Shown: positions 43,040-54,747 of the stretch, piece by piece | How the letters are laid out: every line of letters starts with the position of its first letter | Position numbering within the stretch: position 1 is the first letter of the stretch | Assembly: GCA_963922205.1 (NCBI GenBank) | Contig: CAWUHX010000079.1 | Coordinates: forward strand, 682,001 to 746,000 | Origin: Romanomermis culicivorax | Lineage: Eukaryota > Nematoda > Enoplea > Mermithida > Mermithidae | Length of the DNA: 64,000 nt | Reading direction: 5' to 3' | Made by a program: the position numbers and the translations under genes | The notes under the pieces: model-generated | Database searches by the model: none | Told to the model about the DNA's origin: nothing | Seen by the model: the letters and a program-made list of their open reading frames with translations, nothing else

Positions 43040-44290
43040 AATTTTTTGTTGTCTTTCTATGCTATTGTTTTTCTATTCTATTCTATTTTATTTTTTATAT
43101 TTTTCTTTATATTGTCTATTATTTTCTCCAATTATATTGTCATTTTAGAAGCCTGTTGATTACTACAGTCCCTTTACTTTGAAAACTTTCCATCTCTAGT
43201 TTTTTAATTGCTGATGTGGAAAACTTGAGAATTTTAGAATTTTGAGCACGTTTAAGGTGAATGTGTATGAAAGTATTATAGAAAAACAAATTTTTTTCTG
43301 ACTTATAACGACAGAAAAAAATTTGTTTTCGGTAGAAGATTTTCAGCTAACTTTCACTATTTGCAATTGAAATACATTTTTCGAATTGATTTATTATCTC
43401 GAAGATTTGTATCATACATCTTATTACAACTTTAACTTCCAAAACGATTCATTCTATATCAACTCTTTACATGACACACATGTTATGTTTTTATGCCTAC
43501 TGCTAAATCAGCGAATCCCGTATTCTTTTTTGTCAACACATACCAACTGAGTTGACAGTAGCTAATGATTGATCGACCAGGCAGCAACTTATGACTTGGT
43601 ATCTCTTTCAACAAAAGGAATTCGATAGAATATTGAAATACCCTTAGAAAAATCGATCAACGTATGTTAGTATGAATATTCGTATGTCAACGTATGTTAT
43701 TACATAATAGTATGAATACCCTATGTGATACTGTGTGATGTAATATATTTTCGTATAAAATTTAACATATTATAGAGGAATCGGAACTGTAATCATACGG
43801 CTCCCAATTTTTTATAGCAGAATCGATGTTTGTAGAAGCCGGATCCGATATTCCAATAAAACTAGAATCGTTGCATTTCCAGTTAGTGTATATATTTGTA
43901 TAAGAGTCCAAATTTAGAAGCTGCATTAGATAGGATGCCTTACTAAACAAATCTATTTTCCCCTTTCTTTTTGCATTTTTATCTATCCCACTCTTTCAAG
44001 CGTTTTTAAATTTAGAATCCAAACGCTGGACGAATTTGTGCTTGTATCTGAATATTTGCATCGAAAAGTTAAGTTTGAGGGTTTGAAGTCGTTGCATACC
44101 TGATGAAATTTCATTTCTGATCAGTTACGACCTGAGGTGGCCCTATGAGAAGTTCATCAACATATAGTAAATGGAATGAAATCAAGTATCATGTGCTTCC
44201 TTTCAGTATTGTAATTGATAGTCAACTCTATAGTAGTATGAATTTTAAAATTATTTGAAAAAGTTTTCTCGACTTTTTTTGATAGCAGAC
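43040..44290. other. Spacer between C1 and the stum gene
   Basis: No gene seen. The first 110 bp are T rich (likely the 3' UTR of C1, though no AATAAA was identified). A CGTATGT(T/C)A direct repeat is at 43662-43705. Confidence 0.5.
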
Positions 44291-44293
44291 TTA

Positions 44294-44460
44294 AGCCCAA
44301 TTCAGAAGTGCAGTCGCCGACTGTCGCCGATTGTCGGCGATCAAAATTTTAGTATTTTTTCACTCCTGAATTGGGTTTTCAGCAAATTGCCTATTCATTC
44401 CATAGAGTCGCCAACTGTCGCCGACAAAAATCCTAGAATTTTTCACTTCTGAATAGGGCT
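44294..44460. mobile_element. 167-bp Harbinger-like MITE M2
   Basis: Ends AGCCCAATTCAGAAGTG and CACTTCTGAATAGGGCT, flanked by TTA on both sides (44291-44293, 44461-44463), the TWA duplication of PIF/Harbinger. The interior carries GTCGCC(G/A)ACTGTCGCCGA twice. Confidence 0.8.
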
Positions 44461-44898
44461 TTACTTTTCAAACCGGTTTCTAGAATTAGAATTTTGCCAA
44501 AAGAACGCGCGCGTTTCTTGTCTCGATAATACTTCAGCCGTTTTTGAGACCTTTGGCATGCTTGACAGATAATTCTATATTGAATCAGTATCAATGAAGA
44601 ACTGCCAAACTTGAAAAAAGCTCTGGACAGCAAACAAAAAATAATTTTCAAGAATTGGTTTCCATGAGCCTTGTGAAAATTTTCGTGCGATCTGTGAAAC
44701 CGGCGCCTAGTAAAGATGGAGTTTACTCGTATGCCAAGCAAACTTCTCTAAAACTTTGCCCACAACAATTTATTTTAGATGATGTCCTAGGTCATGAGAA
44801 TGGCGTATTTTGTGTAAGCTTGATATCCGAATAAGTCAGCGATTCAGTATCAAAGCTTTTTAGTCACACTGCATTCATGTTCGTACATGTTGAAGTAA

Positions 44899-45126
44899 AG
44901 GGTCATTTATACTCGCCTTTTTCGACGCAACGGATCACCAACAGCTTGAACCGTTCAGCCTGAAAATCCACTTTCGATTGGAAAGGATAACCGCAATTTT
45001 CTAGAAAATGACCGACTGTAACTCGCAACGGAACCGAACCGAACAAAAATTTTCCTTTCGTTCGGTAACGTTGTGTCAATTGCATTCCGTTCCGTTCCGC
45101 CGGGAAAGGCAAGTATAAATGACCCT
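44899..45126. mobile_element. 228-bp Harbinger-like MITE M3, copy 1
   Basis: Ends AGGGTCATTTATACTCGCCT and its complement AGGCAAGTATAAATGACCCT, flanked by TAA on both sides (44896-44898, 45127-45129). The interior has CAACAGCTTGAACCGTTCAG and ATTCCGTTCCGTTCCG, shared with 51135-51367. Confidence 0.85.
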
Positions 45127-45537
45127 TAATACCAGCCATTTTTCGCCCGTACACAATTAATTCGGAGTCAATTTTACAACATACGAAAAGGATAATTTGT
45201 ACAATTGTATCGCCCTCTTGATTATAGTTCGACCATATGCTGACGTTCTATTATCTTGGAAAAAGTAAAACCTGAAATCTATCCTGTTGCCAACAAAGAC
45301 GAAAAACCTGACATCGATCCTGTTCCATCTTCCACAGGATGACACTTACATAAGGTCAATTTTGGGAACGTCGAATAGTTCATTAACTTTCAACGATGAT
45401 TCATGAAACTAGTTCTTGTATGAATAATGCGGCAGCACACACTATATGACAAATCTAACACTAACAATCGTGCCTTCAACAAATATTTCACCGTAGTTAG
45501 CAATTTTCAGGTTTTCAATTTTTACAAGATAACATTT

Positions 45538-46224
45538 ATGGCAACAGAAACGGTTCACAAGCAGACCCTATTGTCCACCGGTGCACCTGGTGGCGCCAAA
45601 CCTCCCGTCGATGATCATGTAATTTGATCTATTGAAAGTTGACCCGTTACATCCCCACCAGTTTCATTTCAGCATAACGATATAACAACAAGCGCGTCCA
45701 GTCTTTTTAACCTGGTCATGGACGCCATTCCATATTTGCCATTGTTTTCGGCTATATTCTGTTGTTTCATGAATATTGTGCTACCAGGCTCAGGTAACAT
45801 GATTTTCCTTCCAGTTCAGCTTTGAAGTTTTGGTTAACGTGGTTACAGTAAATTTATAATTAATAGTCTTTTCACATTTATTGGTTATATATGAGGAATT
45901 TTTTGTCATTTTCCAGGCACTGCTTTGAGTGGCGTTTTCTTACAATCCAACGGTCAATGTCGGATAAAAAGCGGCGAAAATCCAAAACATACGGCTTTGG
46001 TGGTCAACTTGATCGTGGCATTGTGTCAATTTGGAGCCGCGGTCATATTGAATATCATCGGCTGGATATGGAGCATAGTTTGGGGAGTATTTTTGATCCA
46101 ATATGCAGGTAGTGCTGATTACACATTGATACCAAGGAAAATTCGAGGGAGGTCGATCAAATTTCAGCCAAATTTAACCACTCATAACTCTATCAAAAAT
46201 GAAGGTCTGAGTAGATGCCAATAA
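45538..46224 (+). CDS. Stum/SPEC3 family protein
   Basis: Exons 45538-45618, 45673-45793 and 45917-46108 are certain (131 codons plus one base). The protein has a short hydrophilic N-terminus, then DAIPYLPLFSAIFCCFMNIVLPGSGT with the family's NIVLPG.GT motif (residues 61-69). A polar Cys loop follows (GQCRIKSGENPKHTA), then a second hydrophobic region ending GWIWSIVWGVFLIQYA. Stum is a membrane protein needed for mechanical transduction in fly proprioceptive neurons; SPEC3 is the sea urchin relative. The 3' end is open: reading through the donor at 46109 gives a stop at 46224, while splicing to an acceptor at 46788 would add only VWGQP and a stop, giving about 136 residues, close to the ~140 of vertebrate relatives. 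The ATG lies 28 bases after a TTTTCAG acceptor. Confidence 0.85.
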
Positions 46225-46865
46225 AATATATCAATTGATATCCACTTTATTGCGTTTTGGGAGAAAAAACTCCTGCTTCCCTTGAAAAATCAGTATTTAT
46301 GAGGAGTCCAAAACTTGCTGGATAAGATCGAAACCACCCAACTCGCCACCAGCATAAATGTATGTTGATGGTAATACGGGTCAGGGTAATACGGGTCCTG
46401 TAAAGTGTAAAAAAGTGAAAATCAACCTTATGAATTTGGTGTATAGAGATTATGTTTTTGGGCATATTCACGAACTATTTTCATTGGAGACTTCTTCGTT
46501 CAGACGTAATTATACTTTTTATTTGTTTTTACCGATCATGTCCATGAGAACATAGAAATTTTGACTGTATACTTACTGATATAGGGAATGCCAAATTTAG
46601 GGTTTGGTGTTTTTGTTTGTGAAACAGAGCCATTACATCAAAATTTATTCCAGTTGAATACCGAAAAATTCAAGAAACCGTCCCTATGGAACAGATCATA
46701 GTGAAAACGTGATTTTTATCAGATTTTGTTTTTGTTTTATAAAGTTGTTCAAATTTTGCCATTTATTTTTCGTTACTTCATTTTTTTAGTGTGGGGCCAG
46801 CCTTGAACTCAATAACCAATGAAACTGAAATTTCAGTTTTTCGTTTTCTGTGGACTATTTCCTTC
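46225..46865. other. 3' side of the stum gene
   Basis: No independent gene. Contains a direct GGTAATACGGGTC repeat (46370-46398) and the possible last stum exon at 46789 after TTTTTTTAG. Confidence 0.45.
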
Positions 46866-47289
46866 TCTCCTGAGGCTGGTCACGAAGTTAATTCGTCATC
46901 GAAATTGACATTTCATTGACAAAATTTCAGAACTTCGTTGACGAAATCTTTTTGGGATTTTCCAAAAGAGAATTTTCGACGAAATTTTGCTGACGAAATG
47001 TTAGAAATTTTTTCTACAAATGTGGTTTTGGGCTTTCAAAACTCACTAAATATTTTTCTGTCGAAATTTCAAATTCATTGACGAGAAGTAAATTAATCTG
47101 GTTCGAGCGTCTCTAACGGTTCATAACAGCCGTTTTTTATTGTACAAAGAATAGAAAGACAAAAACTAATAATGTTTTTTGGTTATCCAAATTTATTGAT
47201 TCATCGATTTTGCAATCTTTTGTATTTTATGCTCCAATTTTTTTAACGTATTTTGTCAATTTTGTAACTTTTTATGTGTAGTTTTTAGA

Positions 47290-47496
47290 ATGGCAGCAGA
47301 TGTTGTGCTGGGAAACAACGGAAAAAATTTTAATTTTGATGAAAATTTTAATATTTTTCGACGGCACACAATTTTTAGAGACACAAGTAATGATTTTGAT
47401 ATTCTCAATGACAGAAAATTTTACAAACGTGTCCGTTTTGATAGACAATCATTAAAAAATTATATTTTCTTAATTTTTTACTTCTATGTAGCCTAA
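47290..47496 (+). pseudogene. PIF/Harbinger transposase N-terminal fragment (element Q)
   Basis: The frame from ATG 47290 reads MAADVVLGN...FRDTSNDFDILNDRKFYKRVRFDRQSLKNYI. The pattern R-(N/D)-x-hydrophobic-x-(D/E)-x(2)-F-x(2)-R-(Y/V)-RF-x(4)-(V/L) is the usual start of Harbinger transposases. It is cut by the insertion of Y at 47497, so the DDE domain is missing. Confidence 0.55.
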
Positions 47497-47705
47497 GTGC
47501 CATATGCACGAACGCCGCTTAAGCTAATCCAGTGTCAAAAATAACACTAACCGGTGTTAAACTTAAGCAGTATGAACGAACGCGTGCTAGTGCTAACACC
47601 ATGAAATTTACACGAGATTTTAATCCTGCTCTTCCCAAGATTAATAGTGAATTAGTACACTTTTTTCTGAAATCTGGAATAGACGGGTTCTTTTCTTTTG
47701 TACGA

Positions 47706-47935
47706 TGGATGTTTTGGACATTCTTGATGATATGGATGAAGAAGATATTGATGTTCATGTTCAAATTAGGACTTTCTTGTATCGCACAAATCCAATTGAA
47801 AAATATTTCAATACTGAATTTTGAATAAGATACAAACTGCACAAAAATAGCGCGCTTCAATTGGTAGCTTCATTGGAAGAAAATTTAAATCCTTATACAG
47901 AACGCAGTTACGCTGTTTCAGCCATTTCACAGGTA
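47706..47935 (+). pseudogene. PIF/Harbinger transposase fragment (element Y)
   Basis: From ATG 47706: an acidic start (DDMDEEDIDVH), then RTFLYRTNPIEKYFNTEF, an in-frame TGA at 47822-47824, then IRYKLHKNSALQLVASLEENLNPYTERSYAVSAISQ. The NP-x-E-x-(Y/F)-x-(D/T)-x-EF-x-x-R-(Y/F) and LxxxLxPxTxRxxAxS pattern is the N-terminal part of Harbinger transposases. No DDE domain was found downstream. Confidence 0.7.
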
Positions 47936-48057
47936 TTTATCAGAGACGCCATTGCTAGCCACATAGACAAGCAGGTACAATTCGCGTGTTTTCCATGATT
48001 CAAGTTTGCACACAAAGCAGGAAACACTCCTCAGCAGGGAACGGTCATAGGCATGTG

Positions 48058-48296
48058 CGTAGGTGCAACTGCGGTAAAGTTAAGCTGCAGCTGAGCTGCG
48101 CCTTAACGATATTGTTATAACATACAGAGTTAAGCTACAGCTCAGTTGCAGCTTAACTTTCTCGATATGTTTTGTAGGTGCAACTGCGGGAAAGTTAAGC
48201 TACAGCTGAGCCGCAGCTCAACGATAATGGTATAACATAACTACAGCTTAAGCTGCAACTCAGCTGGAGCTTAAGTCTCTTTGATGAAACCAGCCT
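48058..48296 (-). repeat. Family X terminal repeat, inverted copy inside Y
   Basis: On the minus strand it begins CCAAAGGCTGGTTTCATCAAAG and continues with TTAAGCTGCAGCTCAGCTG-type palindromes, the counterpart of 40693-40890. The AGGTGCAACTGCGG(T/G)AAAGTTAAGCT segment occurs twice within it (48060, 48175). Confidence 0.6.
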
Positions 48297-48675
48297 TTGG
48301 TGTTCAGGCCAAGCATCACTTTTTACCAAGAGTTGTTTTTGTTCAGTTCAAGCCTTGTTATTTCAGTAAATTCTTATTTATATCAAATCATACTCGTAAT
48401 TGTCGGGTGAAGTGTCATTGGAACGCTCCTCCCCAGAAATCGTTGTCCATATGGCATGGCCATTGGACGATCCCCCCCACAGAATTTGCTAATTCTATGG
48501 CTAACGATATGGTAGCCGTAGGGACCTGCATACTTTTGGTCTGATAAATACTGAAAAATGCCCATTTTTTGATGGAAAATTTCAATTTGAAGAAATGGTC
48601 AAAAAGTGAATTTTCTCGGCGCTTCGCGTCATGAATACATTTTTTAAGAAATTTTATTTTTCGAACCGTTTTTCT

Positions 48676-48983
48676 TCACCGTTCGGCGCCGTACGGTGCC
48701 GTACGGCACCACATTTAGCTGCTATACTTCGCTGCACGGCGCCGTGCGGTGCCGTACGGCGCCTGATGAGTGGATGCTATACTTCATGCCGTACGGTGGT
48801 AAATGATAATAAGTAAATGAAAATGATAAGTATCTGCTATACTTACGTGCCATACGGCGCCGTAGGATGCCGTGCGGCGCCGCGCGGTGCATGATAAGTA
48901 GCTGCTATACTTACGTGCCGTACGGCATTGTTCGGCGCCATATGGCACCTTACGGCGTCGTACGGCGAAGTATAGTTGGCCCG
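48676..48983. repeat. GC-palindrome element CGCCGTACGGTGCCGTACGG
   Basis: About a dozen GGCGCCGTACGG/CCGTACGGCGCC words, spaced by GCTATACTTC or GATAAGTA(G/T)CTGCTATACTTA units. It ends CGAAGTATAGTTGGCCCGTTAA. The ends resemble those of the element at 34059-36090 (palindromes next to a GAAGTAT end), so it is probably a relative. Confidence 0.6.
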
Positions 48984-49438
48984 TTAAAATGACTATCTGT
49001 TGCGCATTTTTACTGAATAAAATGAAATTGTTGTTTATCTGATACTCAATCATGGGTCACCAAGAAATCGCATGCACCGGGGCTCCCACGAGCCTAAGAC
49101 CGGGCCTGCTTTCCAGAAGTTTTCATATGCTTGGGAGAACCGTGAATACACGTGCCATCGTTTTTTAATGACCTTGTCGTCCTATCAGAGAACTCCCGAA
49201 GAACACGCGTATAATTTTGCCTTTGGAGATTCACTATTTCGAAACGCCGTTTCCCATGTCTAGAAAAATGTGTTGCGTTGCAAAATTTTGCAAAAAGGAA
49301 TAGTGACTTTGTTGATGAAGATATTGAAATGCTTTATTTTAAGAGTTGAGCTGTTACAGCACTTTTAATCTACATCATGGTTTCACTTGAAAACTTTGTG
49401 ATACAGTACATAAAATTCAAAAGCAAAATCATTACCAC

Positions 49439-49558
49439 TTTTGAGTTTCTACACTTGTCGTATAATTGCTCTTTGGATCGCTTTTTAACATTTGATTTAT
49501 ATTCGAACGCTTCTTCAATGGCATCCACGCTGATTTTTTCACTTGCACTGATTTCGGA
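49439..49558 (-). pseudogene. Myb/SANT-like DNA-binding fragment of Harbinger Y
   Basis: On the minus strand it reads SEISASEKISVDAIEEAFEY, then KSNVKKRSKEQLYDKCRNSK. The closing RS-x-EQ-(L)-x-x-K-(W/C)-R-N-x-K is typical of the Myb/SANT-like protein that partners Harbinger transposase in nuclear import and end binding. The usual Trp is replaced by Cys and a stop lies just upstream, so it is a relic. Confidence 0.55.
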
Positions 49559-50476
49559 TCAGTTTTTTTATTTTTCAATGGTGTTATCAGCGCGTTCGGA
49601 AATAAATCCTAATAAAGAAATTCGGTGTCTTCCACGTCAAAATTATGAGTTCTTTCACTATTTTTCGTGAAATCGATTCACAAGAGAAAAAGGAATCAAA
49701 GGAGCAATTGTCACTCAAATTAATAAGAAAGGAAGATTACTTTTTGTTTATGTTGTTTTTGGGCAAGTTTACCCTTGCCCAAAGGTTAAATTTGGAATTT
49801 TAGCATAGCTTAAAATGTTTAACACCGTGTTAGGCAAATCAACACGGTGTTAAGTGAGTGGCCGTTTATCCACGTTCGTGCATACCACTCAGCTTTAAGC
49901 CGTCTTTGCAACACGTGTTAAAGTTAGTGGCGTTCGTGCATATGGCCCTAAAGCAAATAGTGGATCATGGGCAGTAGAGGGGGATGAGTAAAAAACAATA
50001 GTAGTCAAAAAAAGAAGGAATAAATTAAAATCAAACTCAATAAAACTGAATAGCGGCAACTGATATGAATAGTGTGGTCGGCATCAAGTCACTTATTTAA
50101 AACCCACAAACATTTTAACACAGGAACTACTTTGACGAACTAGCGGAATCGAAAGTCTTTATGATACCGTAAACCATAATTATCAATTCGGTCGACGAAC
50201 CGAAGTTCGTTGACGAAATGCTCGACAAGATTTCTTCAACGAAATTGGTTCGGAAGCCTTGGGAAACCTAAAAAACGGGGTTCACGATATCTCGTCAACG
50301 TATTGAAAACTTTCGCTGACTTACTTACTTCGCAGACGAAATTTTCGTCAGCTTCGAGAAACCGACCCCTGATGTCAACGTTATGTTTTCATTATGAATT
50401 TCTCATTTTTCTGTACATCACCACTCGCAGGAAAATTGAAAAGGAAAGGAACCATAAAAGCCTGGCTTTGTATGTA

Positions 50477-50702
50477 TAGTCTGTCTGTCCTGAAATGCTT
50501 CTAAATAATGAAAGTGGAAAGCGAGTAGATTTTTACAATTTTCTGACAAACAAGGACTGGAAATTTGTGAGCATGCTGACCTCATCTTTAAAAATTTTTT
50601 GAGTGAATAATTTTACAGTAAGAGCTCAATGTAAACGATGTTGACGACAATACTGATTTGTATCACTTTTCTGTTTGGAAGCATTTTATAAAAAACAGAC
50701 TA
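50477..50702 (+). mobile_element. MITE family M1, copy 2
   Basis: TATAGTCTGTCTGTCCTGAA at the left, GGAAGCATTTTATAAAAAAC and AGACTATA at the right. Internal GAAAGTGGAAAGCGAGTAG and ATTTTACAGTAAGAGCTCAA blocks shared with the other copies. TA at both edges. Confidence 0.85.
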
Positions 50703-50889
50703 TAGTTTCAGTCGCTCCATATGTATCGATCTACTCAGATATGTGCTGAATTGAATGACAACTAACTTTGTAATGAAAAAAGTATTTGCCAACTTAGCTA
50801 ATACTTCTTTATAGAAGTTTGTCTAAGCTGACAGTTCAATAATTCTAGGTTTACTGAAACAAAGTTGTTGTTATTTATGAAGCCGCTTT

Positions 50890-51756
50890 ATTGCTACCAA
50901 AATGCAGCTAGACAAATACTCGGAAAGCTTGTGGATAATCTGGTGTAGCTGACCGCACTGTGCAACTTTGGTTCGAAAGATTTAGGAGTATCAAAGGTGA
51001 AAACATAAGCATCTCACGTGCAATAGCTTGAAACCACTTAAAATGAAGAAATTTTCCAGCTTTTTACTTGATGATAATGAGCAAAGCAGTAATGTGTTAC
51101 GGTAGTGTAGCTGACTTTCGAGATTCAACATTAAAGGGCCATTTATACCTGCCTTTTCCGACGGAACGGAACGGAACAGACAGTCAACAGCTTGAAACGT
51201 TCAGAATGAAAAGCCACTTTCGGTCGGAAAGTATAATGCATTTTTGCGGAAAACGGCCGACGGTAACCACCAACCGAAATACGTTCCGTCGATTGAATTC
51301 CGTTCCGAACCTACGTTATTGCATTCCGTTCCGTTCAGTTCCGTCGAAAAAGGCAAGTAAATTGCTTTAAATCTTGGCATTGTTATACGAGATGAAAAGT
51401 TGATTCTTTATGTCAACATCATTTGACCATACAAGGCTTATAACTAGTCTCAGTGCCAAAGTTAAAATTACATTCATACAAGGTTGTGTTATATTTTTGA
51501 TACGCGAAGAATCATATTCCTTGAGCTATTAAGCATCACTACCAAATCCACGAGGAGCAACATGATTACGTGCGAAACGCTTTGGTTCAGAGGTAGTCAG
51601 GCCTTGGGGATCATACACAAGTACTGTATGCATGACAATGTTCGATCACATATTGGTGCTGCAGTTCAAGAAAAGACCAAGACTGGGAAATGCTATTCTG
51701 GACACTATCTATTTCGGTCACTGATGTCAAACAGCCTCATTAGATGCGTTATTTGA
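50890..51756 (+). pseudogene. Mariner-type transposase relic
   Basis: 50898-51000 reads NAARQILGK and, in a second frame, GVADRTVQLWFERFRSIKGEN, the helix-turn-helix end of mariner transposases. 51484-51756 reads RRIIFLELLSITTKS, MHDNVRSHIGAAVQEK and GHYLFRSL, matching the mariner catalytic HDNxRxH region and the YHLF block. The part between is replaced by MITE M3 copy 2. Frameshifts and loss of the PDL-P-D stretch make it dead. Confidence 0.75.
51135..51367. mobile_element. Harbinger-like MITE M3, copy 2, inside the mariner relic
   Basis: Starts AGGGCCATTTATACCTGCCT after TAA (51132-51134). It has AACAGCTTGAAACGTTCAGA and repeated ATTCCGTTCCG, and ends AGGCAAGTAAATTGCTT before TAA. The right end is eroded compared with copy 1. 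Confidence 0.75.
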
Positions 51757-51759
51757 AAA

Positions 51760-54740
51760 CTGAGATCAATCAAAGCAACCTTGTATCAATCTGTCCTCGC
51801 CAAGCTAACGAGCATATGGCAGAATGTCACCGATAGGAAGAGACATATTTTGATGTTGAACTTGCTTTCTGTTGATATTGCGAATGTACAAAAAAGTCGG
51901 GTGAACTTTCTTCGGAAGGCTATATATGCGGTAGTTTCCTAAACAGTGCACCCAAGTTGTGCATCCTTCTACTCGAGTAGATCCCCGTTCTTTCATTTTC
52001 CCTTCAAACGTAGACCAATGATCTGTAGATTTTTGAGCCCACATTATTATGTCTCTACGTCTCAGGAGTGCAAAATCTTATTTGTGCTATAGATTCAGAT
52101 GGCTTTTGATTTTCACGTGAATGTTAAATTTGTGTTAATGTAGAATAGGATTCTTTTTTGTTGAAGTAGTTGCAGAGTTCGAGGCTTTTGCAAGGTTCGA
52201 GCTCGCCGTGTGTTGCCCACGTTCTGGGAAGTATAGCCAATTGCTTTGGAGGATAGGCGGTCATTTTTTCAGTTTTCATTTTACAAGAATTTTATAAAAA
52301 ATCAACCATTATTTGTCTAACAATGGTACTCTATACGGTAGATTTTTTATTGGTAAAGTGGCCGCTGTATACAAATAAATACTGCATGATATCTGCTGAT
52401 GTTAAGTTGTCAATTACTGTTCAAAAACGAACATTATTATAAGCAAAGATGCATCCTTATCATACCCATTTTGCTTTTTTCATTTATACAGCTTCAATTT
52501 CTAAAAAATAGATATCATCTAGCGTAACTGCAACTTGATTTATGATCTACTTAGAAGAGCTAGATTTTGTGATGACGTCAGAATAAATGATCAAAATTCT
52601 TTTGGATTCAACATATTTTTCCTATTACGCAAGGTCAAAAACTTGATCATACAAAAATCGATCCAAAACATTGTGGAAAAAGCCAGTTTCCACTGGCAAC
52701 CACTCACGACTATTTCTAGGCGGGAAAATTTTTTGTGCGGTTGCTCAGTGACGCCGCGCAGTTTTAGTTATATACGTCACTGAAAAGGGCAAACTATGGG
52801 GCGAAACCGGCTTCAAGAAGCTGAATTCTTTGTTTTTTGCGATTCATATCGAACAGCCAGTTTAGATTTGGTATTAGTATCCGCGCAAAAAAATTTTGAT
52901 ATCGTTCTTGGCCCTGCTTTTTGAGATTTTGATCATTTTCGATCCCACAACTTTTTTATTTGAATTATTCTTCCGCCTGTTCTACGCTGACGCCGTCTTG
53001 ACCTTAGTAATCAATGCCCAATTTAGAACTTTCCCAATCTGGCTTGATTTCACTGAAAATCATAAACCGGATTCTTGCTTCTTGATTATCAAAAAATTTG
53101 AGAGTTATGTGCTTGAGATCTTTTGCGATTACATTGCTAACGTCAAACCTGTTCTTTCTTCTGTTCTGGTGAAGTTGCCAAAATCCTCGAATATTGTTGT
53201 TTCTCGCAATCCGGATTATCCTATGGGGATAGGAAGAAATCTACCTAGAGTGATATGTGGGTGATTAACTTTTCCATGACGAACATTGTGAATTTTTACT
53301 CAAGTCATGTAAGTGTTTATACAATGTGTTGAGAAGGACGGATTGGCCGAGAAGCATTACATTATAGCGGAGCGGATTTGAAGACTCGAGTTTTCGCATT
53401 TAACGGAAAAATCAAATTATTCCAGTCACACTTTCAGTCATGTTCAATATCTATAGAGTGGTCAATGAGACTCAAAGTCAGACTACTATTATAGAAAAAA
53501 TTAATTAAGGAGTCTAATAGCAAATAAAAAATTGCTTAAACTTGCATCATCAGCAACTTAACATTCATTTATTGTTGCTATAGTCTTATTTTTGAACGAT
53601 TAGTATCTTTTCCGCATGATAGGAATTTCAAATTTCACAAACGGTAAGTAAGAAACAACTGTCGCCAATGAAAAAATGTTTACCGTTTTTCTATCGCAGT
53701 GTGGTTTACCATGGGTATAGTTCACTTCTAATACAGAAAAGGACAGTGTAAAGGCTGCCTGATAAGAAATAAGTTTCGGAAACAAGCTAGAATATCTGTG
53801 TCACAAAATACAAGACATGCTAATCAGTTTTTGGATCACACTAGGTTCTCTCTTGAGCCATTACTATGAGGTGATTTTTGTACAATATTTCTGGCGTTAC
53901 AGACTACTCTAAAAACATTTTTTGGCTCTTTTCTTGAGGACATTGCTCTGGCGCATTCAAGAAAAACCGATAATCGCTTTCTTTTGCATGTCTTCTTCTA
54001 CCTACAGGTAGATTTATAATTCACTTTTACCATGTTTTATGGACAAAAATTTTTTCCTTATTATGTGTAGGGCCACCTGTTGATAATTTTTTTAATACGA
54101 CCCTCTATGTGTAAATTTTGAAAACGCAATGCTAAAATGCATTGATCGGTGTAACGTTACGCGATCATTTTTCCTGTAACTTCGTTACACTAAAATTTGC
54201 ATAAATGTGGCAAACAATCGAAGTTCGCCTGCCATCAATCATTCGTATACCGATGAAGCTGCAACAATTTTCGTGGTTAATAGACCATGAACTAGATTTT
54301 TGAAGTTTTGTAAGCCAATTTAGTTTAATTTGTTTCAGAACTTTTGAAGTTCTTGAGATCAATATAGGCAAAATAAAAGTTCAGTGTAAAGAATGAGCAT
54401 ATTTGAAAATTATCAACATTATATACTTAACAGTGCCAAGGCAAATGATTATTACAGAATTTACAATTGAATTCCGAGAAATGTTCCGTTACGAGGAGAA
54501 TAGATTCCCTAGAATGGATTTCGTAGTATCTGTAACGATTTTTTTTCAGATGGCCCTTCTCGTATTCCGTAGCTTATTCTGTGAATCTGTATGAATGTTT
54601 GCACTGATGGCATACGCTCAATTCAGCTACTGTCAACTCGCCTTAAGAAAAAGACAATTGTGATTTAGAAATTCTGAATCATTTTTTGGCTGCCAACTTT
54701 TTTTATCGCCAAGCTGCTCACTTTTTTCAGCCTAGCTCAA
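51760..54740. other. Spacer upstream of claudin-like gene C2
   Basis: No gene firmly supported. An open frame at 52896-53264 (122 residues, hydrophobic start, then FPIWLDFTENHKPDSCFLIIKKF) looks slightly protein-like together with 52535-52783. Neither matches a family I know and they are not joined by an evident intron. Confidence 0.4.
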
Positions 54741-54747
54741 AAAAACC

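Larger units (their letters stand above)
47497..49948. mobile_element. PIF/Harbinger transposon Y, 2.45 kb, degenerate
   Basis: The terminal inverted repeats G(T/G)GCCATATGCACGAACGCC at 47497 and ending 49948 are flanked by TAA on both sides (47494-47496, 49949-49951). Near both ends lie further AACACCG(T/G)TGTTA palindromes. It carries a transposase fragment on the plus strand and a Myb/SANT-like fragment on the minus strand, the two-gene plan of Harbinger elements. Two other repeats (48058-48296, 48676-48983) sit inside. Confidence 0.8.
46870..50375. mobile_element. Outer Harbinger-type element Q hosting nested insertions
   Basis: The left (46870-47110) and right (50185-50375) ends carry diverged inverted sequences of the AGGGGTCGGTTTCTCGAAG type and repeated GACGAAATTTTCGTC/TTCGTTGACGAAAT words. 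Between the left end and 47496 lies a Harbinger transposase start. Element Y is inserted at 47497. The outer ends are diverged, so the borders are approximate. Confidence 0.55.

Noticed and set aside
40693-48296. A 7.6-kb giant transposon with GGTTTCATCAAAG inverted ends carrying C1 exon 2 and the stum gene
   Set aside because: The right end lies inside element Y (47497-49948), whose own ends and TAA duplications are intact. The two intervals would interlock instead of nest, which simple insertion cannot produce. Two separate family X copies in opposite orientation fit better.
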